NCBI GenBank assembly: GCA_003248565.1
Contig: QFOV01000272.1
Coordinates: 1-5,166, forward strand
Direction: 5' to 3'
Length of the DNA stretch: 5,166 bases
From: Stenotrophomonas sp.
Lineage (GTDB): Bacteria > Pseudomonadota > Gammaproteobacteria > Xanthomonadales > Xanthomonadaceae
This document shows positions 1 to 4,121 of this stretch, in pieces (position 1 is the stretch's first letter; the number at the start of each line of letters is the position of its first letter). The notes beneath the pieces were generated by a model, which saw nothing but the letters and a program-made list of their open reading frames with translations, was not told the origin of the DNA and made no database searches. The position numbers were made by a program, and so were the translations under genes.

Positions 1-40
1 CGATCAGGATGAACCAGTAAAATTCGTTGCCAAATTCCAT
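1..40 (-). CDS. possible 5' end of an unidentified protein, cut by the window edge
   Basis: An ATG at 40-38 on the minus strand opens a frame that runs off the left edge and encodes only 13 full codons, MEFGNEFYWFILI. The hydrophobic, aromatic end could be the start of a first membrane segment. No clear Shine-Dalgarno sequence precedes the ATG, and the same frame stays open upstream for about 38 codons without an ATG. I do not recognise the protein. It could equally be a chance frame. Confidence 0.25.
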   Translation of the reverse strand, partial: MEFGNEFYWFILI

Positions 41-286
41 GCCCCAAGCCTGCGGGCCACAGCAGGGCAGGTCAAGGAAAGCTACATCGGTAAGTAATGC
101 TGCGGGTCGATTCCTGACCGATATCAGCGCCGAACGGTCGCTAATTCGCAGCTATGTCGGCGAAGTGGTGGGTCCCTCGCGGCATTCGGGAATGTTAGGT
201 GGCTCGGCATTGATCACGACATAGTCGGGAAGTTCGCAATGGTGAATGAGATTTCGGGCTCCGACAGAAATCACACTTCAAAAACC
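41..286. other. intergenic stretch with no supported gene
   Basis: This stretch is less GC-rich than the genes in the window. Short frames are open on both strands but none has a start site, codon pattern or product that I recognise. It contains a nested inverted repeat: GCTGCG (99-104) pairs with CGCAGC (147-152), and inside it GACCG (116-120) pairs with CGGTC (135-139). It may be a remnant of a decayed gene or element, but I cannot name one. Confidence 0.4.
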
Positions 287-317
287 GTAGCCCGGGTAAG
301 CGCAGCGCACCCGGGAC
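287..317 (+). repeat. GTAG-headed palindromic repeat (REP-like), CCCGGGT family, copy 1
   Basis: GTAG (287-290) is followed at once by CCCGGGT (291-297) and its complement ACCCGGG (309-315), with an 11-nt GCGC-rich loop. The GTAG head plus palindrome is the architecture of REP elements mobilised by RAYT (TnpA-REP) transposases. A second copy in the opposite orientation lies at 378-406. There is no T-tract, so it is not a standard intrinsic terminator. Confidence 0.65.
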
Positions 318-377
318 TTCGGTAAACATCACTCTGCTGGGGGCGCCTGGGCGCGTGGCCACCAACGCGCGAAAAGC

Positions 378-406
378 CCCGGGTGCGCGCAGCTTACCCG
401 GGCTAC
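378..406 (-). repeat. GTAG-headed palindromic repeat (REP-like), CCCGGGT family, copy 2
   Basis: This is the inverted partner of the repeat at 287-317. Read on the minus strand it begins GTAG (406-403), followed by CCCGGGT, an 11-nt loop and ACCCGGG. The two copies face each other across about 60 bp, a paired REP arrangement (BIME-like). The spacer has a smaller inverted repeat, GCGCGT with ACGCGC. Confidence 0.65.
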
Positions 407-453
407 CAGAGCGCAGGTAGCGGGCTTTCCCTGGGTAAATCAAGCCAGGCAGC

Positions 454-487
454 CCCCTTTAGTAAAGGGGACGCGCCGACAGGCGCG
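454..487. repeat. two small adjacent hairpins
   Basis: CCCCTTT (454-460) and AAAGGGG (464-470) form a 7-bp hairpin with loop AGT. Immediately after, CGCGCC (472-477) and GGCGCG (482-487) form a 6-bp hairpin with loop GACA. The following sequence, GGGGAATTGGGAGG, resembles dispersed intergenic repeats of xanthomonads, as far as I recall them. Neither hairpin has a T-tract in the direction of clp transcription. Confidence 0.45.
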
Positions 488-513
488 GGGAATTGGGAGG
501 CGGGGAGCCGGGG

Positions 514-540
514 CCCATGGTTTGCTCTGCAAACCATGGG
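514..540. repeat. perfect 12-bp hairpin with 3-nt loop, 3' of clp
   Basis: CCCATGGTTTGC (514-525) and GCAAACCATGGG (529-540) are perfectly complementary around the loop TCT. It lies 22 nt beyond the clp stop codon, after the GTAG hairpin, so it could protect or terminate the clp mRNA. Neither side carries a run of T, so a standard intrinsic terminator is not supported. Confidence 0.55.
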
Positions 541-543
541 GGT

Positions 544-566
544 AACACCCGCTGAGCGGGTGCTAC
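544..566 (-). repeat. GTAG-headed palindromic repeat overlapping the clp stop codon
   Basis: Read on the minus strand, GTAG (566-563) is followed by CACCCGC, loop TCA and GCGGGTG, a 7-bp hairpin. The TAG inside the GTAG head is the stop codon of clp. Its palindrome differs from those at 287-406 and 2664-2829, but the head and overall design are the same. Confidence 0.6.
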
Positions 567-1252
567 CGCGTCCCGTATAGAACCACGGTCTTGCCGCGGG
601 CATGCAGCAGGCCATCGGCCTGCAGCTTTTTCAGCACGCGGCCGGCCATTTCCCGCGAGCAACCCACCAGCCGGGCGATTTCCTGACGGGAGACGCGCAG
701 CTGGGTGCCCTGCGGGTGGCTCATCGATTCCGGCTCCTTGGACAGGTCGTGCAAGGTGCGGATGATGCGGTCGGTCACGTCCAGGAAGGCCAGGCGGCTG
801 GCCTTGCGGCTGGTATGCAGCAGGCGCCGGGAGATCTGTGAGCCGATGGCGTACAGCAGTTTGGGCGCGTCCACCGACAGCGGACCCAGGAACAGCTGGT
901 GCAGGCGCTCGTAGCTGATCTCGGCCAGTTCGCAGGGGGTGCGGGTGCGCAGGATGACCTCGCGCTTGTCCGACTCGATGAACAGGCCCATTTCGCCGAC
1001 AAACTCGCCGGCACCGAAGTAGCCCAGCACCAGTTCCCGGTCATCGTCTTCCTCGGCAATGATACTGACCGAGCCGCTGATCACGTAATACATGGTCCCG
1101 GCAGGATCACCCGGGCGGAACACATCGGTCCGCGCCGGGTAGCGGCGGCGGTGGCTGTGGGCCAGAAAGCGGTCGATGGTGGCAATGTCCAGCGCCAGCG
1201 GGCTGGAGGCAAGACGCACGTTTGACGCGGTGGTGGCGTTACCTGGGCTCAT
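563..1252 (-). CDS. clp: Clp, CRP/FNR-family global transcription regulator
   Basis: A 229-residue protein matching the Xanthomonas CRP-like protein Clp, a DNA-binding global regulator of virulence and extracellular-enzyme genes. The N-terminal cyclic-nucleotide-binding fold (about residues 25-145) includes RPGDPAGTMYYVISGSVSII and GEFVGEMGLF. A helix-turn-helix follows at about 186-216 (RVSRQEIARLVGCSREMAGR). Glu98 aligns with Ser83 of E. coli CRP. In Xanthomonas the equivalent Glu99 is linked to c-di-GMP rather than cAMP control, so c-di-GMP inhibition is likely here too. I chose ATG at 1252 because the protein then begins MSPGN, as I recall for relatives. An in-frame GTG at 1264 would add four residues (MNAI). 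Neither start has a clear Shine-Dalgarno sequence. The gene is divergent from speD and ends within a GTAG repeat. Confidence 0.93.
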   Translation of the reverse strand: MSPGNATTASNVRLASSPLALDIATIDRFLAHSHRRRYPARTDVFRPGDPAGTMYYVISGSVSIIAEEDDDRELVLGYFGAGEFVGEMGLFIESDKREVILRTRTPCELAEISYERLHQLFLGPLSVDAPKLLYAIGSQISRRLLHTSRKASRLAFLDVTDRIIRTLHDLSKEPESMSHPQGTQLRVSRQEIARLVGCSREMAGRVLKKLQADGLLHARGKTVVLYGTR

Positions 1253-1402
1253 GATGGCGTTCACAGTTTGGATGAACTTGCTTAATGGGCAAGCTTAACG
1301 ACGCTGAGCATAAGGGGCAAACGGGCATAACGGTGCAAGTATCACAGCGGGCCACTTTGCCCCATACTTCCGCCTTTCCCACCATCTACAGGATCGACCG
1401 CC
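1253..1402. other. divergent clp-speD intergenic region
   Basis: About 150 bp separate the clp and speD starts, so promoters for both should lie here. I could not find a -35/-10 pair good enough to call on either strand. On the minus strand, TGTGATACT (1346-1338) resembles an extended -10 for clp, but no -35 accompanies it. The motif GCTTAA occurs twice (in 1280-1300). The speD ribosome-binding site AGGA is at 1390-1393. Confidence 0.4.
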
Positions 1403-2197
1403 GTGGTCAAGCCGTTGCCTCGCCTGAGGTTGCAAGGATTCAACAACCTCACCAAGGCCTTGAGCTTCAACATTTATGACGTCTGCTATGCGCGTACCGA
1501 AGAGGAGCGCCAGCGTTATATCGAGTACATCGACGAGGAATACAACGCCGATCGACTCACGCAGATCCTCACCGATGTCGCAGAGATCATCGGTGCGAAC
1601 ATCTTGAACATTGCGCGTCAGGATTACGACCCCCAGGGTGCCTCGGTCACAATTCTCATTTCCGAGGAGCCGGTGATCGACAAGAAGCAGGCCGGCAAGG
1701 AGTTGATCTCCGATGCCGTGGTTGCGCATATGGATAAGTCGCACATCACCGTGCACACCTATCCGGAAACGCATCCGCAGGAAGGCATTGCTACCTTCCG
1801 CGCCGATATCGACGTGGCAACCTGCGGTGTGATCTCGCCGTTGAAGGCGCTGAACTACCTGATCGAGAGTCTGGAATCAGACATCGTGATCATGGACTAC
1901 CGCGTGCGTGGCTTCACCCGTGACATCAAGGGCAAGAAGCACTACATCGACCACAAGATCAATTCGATCCAGAACTTCCTGGCCAAGAACATCAAGTCGC
2001 GTTATGAGATGTTCGATGTCAACGTCTATCAGGAAAACATCTTCCACACCAAGATGCACCTGAAGGACTTCGACCTGGACCAGTACCTGTTCGAAGAGAA
2101 GGCCAAGAACCTGTCGTTCAAGGAGCGCATGAAGATCGAGGCGCTGCTGCGCCGCGAGATCGAAGAGCTGTTCCACGGTCGCAACCTGGCCGAGTAA
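1403..2197 (+). CDS. speD: S-adenosylmethionine decarboxylase proenzyme
   Basis: Decarboxylates S-adenosylmethionine to supply the aminopropyl group for spermidine synthesis in the cytoplasm. The 264-residue protein is the same length as E. coli SpeD and closely similar to it. It is a pyruvoyl enzyme made as a proenzyme. The MDKSHITVHTYPE motif places self-cleavage between Lys112 and Ser113, with Ser113 becoming the pyruvoyl group. The catalytic cysteine is Cys141 in TCGVISPLKAL. YRVRGFTRD and NVYQENIFHTKM are further conserved blocks. The start is GTG at 1403, with AGGA at 1390-1393 nine nucleotides upstream; the protein then begins MVKPLPRL. It is divergent from clp. A riboswitch and sugE follow on the same strand with no clear terminator between, so read-through into the sugE leader is possible. 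Confidence 0.96.
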   Translation: MVKPLPRLRLQGFNNLTKALSFNIYDVCYARTEEERQRYIEYIDEEYNADRLTQILTDVAEIIGANILNIARQDYDPQGASVTILISEEPVIDKKQAGKELISDAVVAHMDKSHITVHTYPETHPQEGIATFRADIDVATCGVISPLKALNYLIESLESDIVIMDYRVRGFTRDIKGKKHYIDHKINSIQNFLAKNIKSRYEMFDVNVYQENIFHTKMHLKDFDLDQYLFEEKAKNLSFKERMKIEALLRREIEELFHGRNLAE

Positions 2198-2206
2198 GTA
2201 CTACCT

Positions 2207-2234
2207 GCGCAGCACCGGCATGCCGGTTCTGCGC
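2207..2234 (+). repeat. hairpin 3' of speD
   Basis: The arms 2207-2218 and 2223-2234 pair over 12 positions with one C-T mismatch around the loop CATG. At its core is the perfect palindrome CCGGCATGCCGG. It starts 10 nt past the speD stop. It is followed by six A, not T, so it is unlikely to be an efficient terminator on this strand. It could stabilise the 3' end of speD mRNA. Confidence 0.5.
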
Positions 2235-2242
2235 AAAAAACA

Positions 2243-2290
2243 GGCGGGACGGCCCGCCCTGCAGTGATGCAGACGTTTGTCGACGGCGGC
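2243..2290 (+). promoter_or_regulatory. guanidine-II (mini-ykkC) riboswitch candidate
   Basis: Two hairpins each present an ACGG tetraloop closed by G-C. P1 is GGCGGG-ACGG-CCCGCC (2243-2258). P2 is GTCG-ACGG-CGGC (2279-2290), four pairs with one U-G wobble. The linker is 20 nt. Tandem hairpins with ACGR loops define the guanidine-II class, in which the loops kiss through their CG dinucleotides when guanidinium binds, and which typically precedes sugE/gdx genes, as here. P2 shares its sequence with the 5' arm of the terminator at 2282-2323. Ligand-stabilised P1/P2 should therefore block termination and turn sugE on. P2 is short, which is the main reservation. Confidence 0.8.
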
Positions 2291-2323
2291 TCGGTGCGAA
2301 ATCACCGGGCCGCTGTCTTTTTT
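2282..2323 (+). terminator. riboswitch-controlled intrinsic terminator ahead of sugE
   Basis: Arms 2282-2296 and 2303-2317 form a 15-bp stem. Its only imperfections, positions 2285/2314 and 2291/2308, are G-U wobbles in the transcribed RNA. The loop is CGAAAT, and six T follow directly at 2318-2323. It lies entirely before the sugE ribosome-binding site, so termination here would leave sugE untranscribed. Its 5' arm includes the ACGG loop and 3' strand of riboswitch hairpin P2, so the two structures are mutually exclusive. Confidence 0.85.
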
Positions 2324-2325
2324 GT

Positions 2326-2331
2326 AGAGGA
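2326..2331 (+). promoter_or_regulatory. ribosome-binding site of sugE
   Basis: AGAGGA lies just beyond the terminator T-tract, with GAGG ending 8 nt before the ATG at 2339. It fixes the start of sugE there, rather than at an in-frame ATG at 2264 inside the riboswitch. Confidence 0.75.
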
Positions 2332-2338
2332 AATTGCG

Positions 2339-2653
2339 ATGCCCTGGATCTACCTGCTGCTTGCGGGCCTGTTCGAGATTGGATTTGCGCTGGGCCTGAA
2401 GTCCAGCGAAGGCTTTACCCGGCTCTGGCCGAGCCTGTTTACCGTGGTGTTTGCCGGCATAAGCCTATGGCTGCTGACCCAGGCACTACACACCATTCCG
2501 GTGGGTACCGGTTATGCGATCTGGACCGGTATCGGTGCGGTTGGGGTGGCGGTTGCCGGCGTGATCCTGTTCGGCGACAGCGCCAGCTGGCCGCGCCTGC
2601 TGTGCATCGGCCTGATCGTAACCGGCGTGATCGGCCTGAAGCTGGTCAGCTGA
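2339..2653 (+). CDS. sugE: SMR-family guanidinium exporter (SugE/Gdx type)
   Basis: A 104-residue small multidrug resistance protein with four hydrophobic segments (about residues 3-20, 30-50, 56-76 and 83-102). It should act as a dimer in the inner membrane, exchanging guanidinium for protons. The central Glu13 is present (AGLFEIGFALGLK), as are Ser42, Tyr59 and Trp62 (GYAIWTGIGAVG), which line the site in characterised Gdx proteins. GLKSSEGFTRL after the first helix also fits Gdx rather than EmrE. Position 16 is Phe, where E. coli and Clostridiales Gdx have Trp. The start at ATG 2339 is set by the ribosome-binding site. Expression is probably controlled by the guanidine-II riboswitch and terminator upstream, which strengthens the guanidinium assignment. 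It converges with coq7 across a GTAG repeat array. Confidence 0.9.
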   Translation: MPWIYLLLAGLFEIGFALGLKSSEGFTRLWPSLFTVVFAGISLWLLTQALHTIPVGTGYAIWTGIGAVGVAVAGVILFGDSASWPRLLCIGLIVTGVIGLKLVS

Positions 2654-2663
2654 GGTGGCCAGG

Positions 2664-2686
2664 GTAGTGCCGAGCCATGCTCGGCA
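2664..2686 (+). repeat. SMAG-like repeat, copy 1
   Basis: GTAG followed by TGCCGAGC, loop CAT and GCTCGGCA, a perfect 8-bp hairpin starting 10 nt after the sugE stop. It shares 31 identical bases with copy 2, including the tail AGAGGCTTT. Confidence 0.8.
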
Positions 2687-2712
2687 GAGGCTTTATGCAA
2701 AGGCCCAGCCAT

Positions 2713-2735
2713 GTAGTGCCGAGCCATGCTCGGCA
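2713..2735 (+). repeat. SMAG-like repeat, copy 2
   Basis: Identical to copy 1 over the GTAG head, the hairpin and the trailing AGAGGCTTT (through 2743). It is 49 bp downstream of copy 1. Confidence 0.8.
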
Positions 2736-2758
2736 GAGGCTTTCCCGGCAAAGCACCA

Positions 2759-2780
2759 GCCGAGCATGGCTCGGCGCTAC
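2759..2780 (-). repeat. SMAG-like repeat, copy 3
   Basis: On the minus strand: GTAG (2780-2777) followed by CGCCGAGC, loop CAT and GCTCGGC. The first base after GTAG is C instead of T, so the outermost stem pair is lost and the stem is 7 bp. Confidence 0.75.
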
Positions 2781-2807
2781 AGGTGAAGCGGTCCCGGTAA
2801 GGCTCCA

Positions 2808-2829
2808 GCCGAGCATGGCTCGGCACTAT
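2808..2829 (-). repeat. SMAG-like repeat, copy 4, with ATAG head
   Basis: On the minus strand the head is ATAG rather than GTAG (2829-2826), followed by TGCCGAGC, loop CAT and GCTCGGC. It begins 10 nt past the coq7 stop. The altered head would be expected to weaken recognition by a RAYT transposase. Confidence 0.7.
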
Positions 2830-2839
2830 AGGTGGGGCC

Positions 2840-3484
2840 TCAAATCCGGTAGGCCACGGCCTTCATCGCCTTGGAGGCCAGTGCCATCACCGACGGGATC
2901 GGGAATGGCAGCTTGCGCGCGCCGGCATGTTCGGCGTGCTCGGCGTGGCGCGCTTCATCGAGCTTCATCACCTTGAGGATCTCGCGGCTGCGTTGGTCGG
3001 CCGGTGGCAGGGTGTGCAGGTGCTCGTCCAGATGCGCCTCCACCTGGCGCTCGGTTTCCACCACGAAGCCCAGGTTCCAGCCGTCACCGCGCAGGCCTGC
3101 CAGGGTGCCGATGGTGTAGCTGCCGGCATACCAGAGCGGGTTGAACAGGCTGGGGCGGCTGTCCAGCTCGCGCAGGCGGTCCGCGCACCAGCTCAGGTGA
3201 TCGGTCTCTTCCTGCGCGGCGTCGAGCAGGTGCGCGCGCGTGGCCGGGTCGCGGGCGACTGCTGCCTGGCCGAAATACAGGCCCTGCGCGCAGACCTCGC
3301 CGACATGGTTGATGCGCATCAGTCCGGCCGCGTGGCGGACTTCAGCTGGCTCCAGTACAACCTCCGGGGTGTCGCCGGCCGGGTTGGGACGGGCGGCCGG
3401 CGGGTTGCCGAACACCGTGTCCAGGGCACGTTGGGCTTCGGTCAGCAGGTGGTCCAGTGGCGTTTGTACGCGGGCGGTGATCAT
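2840..3484 (-). CDS. coq7: 2-polyprenyl-3-methyl-6-methoxy-1,4-benzoquinone monooxygenase (Coq7)
   Basis: A 214-residue di-iron hydroxylase of the Coq7/CAT5 family, which hydroxylates demethoxyubiquinone in the penultimate step of ubiquinone synthesis at the inner membrane. It takes the role that UbiF has in E. coli. The iron-binding pattern is visible: Glu63 in RINHVGEVCAQ, Glu93 and His96 in EETDH, Glu145 in ETERQVEAHL, and Glu177 and His180 in DEARH. I chose the ATG at 3484 (MITARVQTPLD). The frame is open further up to 3655, but that would cover the promoters of coq7 and rplM. There is no good Shine-Dalgarno sequence. A candidate promoter lies at 3513-3541. It is divergent from rplM and convergent with sugE. 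Confidence 0.93.
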   Translation of the reverse strand: MITARVQTPLDHLLTEAQRALDTVFGNPPAARPNPAGDTPEVVLEPAEVRHAAGLMRINHVGEVCAQGLYFGQAAVARDPATRAHLLDAAQEETDHLSWCADRLRELDSRPSLFNPLWYAGSYTIGTLAGLRGDGWNLGFVVETERQVEAHLDEHLHTLPPADQRSREILKVMKLDEARHAEHAEHAGARKLPFPIPSVMALASKAMKAVAYRI

Positions 3485-3512
3485 GACGGGGCAGTGCAGT
3501 GGGGTCTGCCCG

Positions 3513-3541
3513 ATTCTCGCCGCTGGCTGTGAAGCTGCCAA
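3513..3541 (-). promoter_or_regulatory. candidate sigma-70 promoter of coq7
   Basis: On the minus strand, TTGGCA (3541-3536, five of six matches to the -35 consensus) and GAGAAT (3518-3513, four of six to the -10) are separated by exactly 17 bp. Transcription would start near 3506, giving a leader of about 22 nt before the coq7 ATG. Confidence 0.45.
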
Positions 3542-3573
3542 GGCCGGGGCGGGGTGCCCGTTCAGGCGTTGGC

Positions 3574-3602
3574 TTGCGCCGGAGGTGTGCGGCCAGTACA
3601 AT
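3574..3602 (+). promoter_or_regulatory. sigma-70 promoter of the rplM-rpsI operon
   Basis: TTGCGC (3574-3579, four of six matches) and TACAAT (3597-3602, five of six matches) are 17 bp apart. The start site would be near 3609, leaving a leader of about 80 nt before rplM. The leader may host autoregulation by L13, as known in E. coli, but I see no convincing hairpin in it. Confidence 0.7.
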
Positions 3603-3690
3603 CCCGCCTCTTCTGTTTCACCTTCACAACGCGTGGCAAAGTTCCGGTGGTTCATTTCGCCGCAATCAGCCCGACCTACCTGAGTTCTTT

Positions 3691-4119
3691 ATGAGCACTT
3701 TCACTGCAAAGAACGAGACCGTCCAGCGCGACTGGTACCTCGTTGACGCCGCCGGCAAGACGCTGGGCCGTCTCTCCACCGAGCTGGCTCGCCGCCTGCG
3801 TGGCAAGCACAAGCCGGTTTACACCCCGCATGTTGACACCGGTGATTACCTGGTCGTCATCAATGCCGACAAGATTGCTGTTACCGGCAAGAAGCTGAAG
3901 GACAAGAAGTACCATCGCTTCACCGGCTACATCGGTAACCTGAAGACCGAAACCCTGGAGCAGGCGCTGGAGCGTCACCCGGAGCGCGTCATCGAGACCG
4001 CCGTCAAGGGCATGCTGCCGAAGGGCCCGCTGGGTCGTCAGATGTACCGCAAGCTCAAGGTCTATGCAGGCACTGAGCATCCGCACGCAGCACAGCAGCC
4101 GCAGGTTCTGGATATCTAA
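3691..4119 (+). CDS. rplM: 50S ribosomal protein L13
   Basis: A 142-residue protein, the usual length for L13, an early-assembling 23S rRNA-binding protein of the large subunit. Recognisable blocks are WYLVDAAGKTLGRLSTELA near the start, KHKPVYTPHVDTGDYLVVIN, YHRFTGYIG, and the signature region AVKGMLPKGPLGRQMYRKLKVY near the C-terminus. The protein ends AAQQPQVLDI, as in xanthomonads. The start at ATG 3691 fits the family; the sequence just before it (CTGAGTTCTTT) has only a weak Shine-Dalgarno match. It is first in the rplM-rpsI operon, with rpsI starting 2 nt after its stop, so translation is probably coupled. A good promoter lies at 3574-3602. Confidence 0.97.
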   Translation: MSTFTAKNETVQRDWYLVDAAGKTLGRLSTELARRLRGKHKPVYTPHVDTGDYLVVINADKIAVTGKKLKDKKYHRFTGYIGNLKTETLEQALERHPERVIETAVKGMLPKGPLGRQMYRKLKVYAGTEHPHAAQQPQVLDI

Positions 4120-4121
4120 TC

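Larger units (their letters stand above)
2664..2829. repeat. mirror-symmetric array of four GTAG (SMAG-like) repeats
   Basis: Two copies read on the plus strand and two on the minus strand, filling the gap between the convergent sugE and coq7. Same-strand copies are 49 bp apart on both sides, and the whole array is symmetric about 2746/2747. At the centre is a 5-bp hairpin, GCTTT (2739-2743) with AAAGC (2750-2754). It could serve as a two-way transcription barrier or mRNA stabiliser. No T-tract is seen. Confidence 0.8.

Noticed and set aside
194..200. GTTAGGT as an integron attC core site
   Set aside because: It fits GTTRRRY, but no matching RYYYAAC partner lies at a suitable distance upstream and no cassette or integrase is visible.
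287..406. Hairpins as transcription terminators
   Set aside because: Stable stems but no T-tract on either strand; the GTAG head and paired orientation fit REP elements better.
1334..1346. Possible CRP/Clp operator between clp and speD
   Set aside because: GTG and CAC half-sites are 7 nt apart; the CRP-type site TGTGA-N6-TCACA requires 8 between GTG and CAC, and the left half matches poorly.
1295..2176. Open frames antisense to speD (1295-1774 and 1877-2176)
   Set aside because: Shadows of a strongly coding gene with GC-rich third positions; no start signal or recognisable product. The same holds for plus-strand frames across clp and coq7.
2264..2338. Longer N-terminus for sugE starting at ATG 2264
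   Set aside because: It would add 25 residues not found in SMR proteins, overlaps the riboswitch and terminator, and lacks the good ribosome-binding site present before 2339.
2664..2829. Regularly spaced repeats suggesting a CRISPR array
   Set aside because: There are only two copies per strand, in opposite orientations, each with a GTAG head and palindrome; no cas genes are present. REP elements explain them.
3485..3655. Longer N-terminus for coq7 starting at 3655
   Set aside because: The frame is open, but it would cover the rplM promoter and the coq7 candidate promoter and would add 57 low-complexity residues absent from the family.
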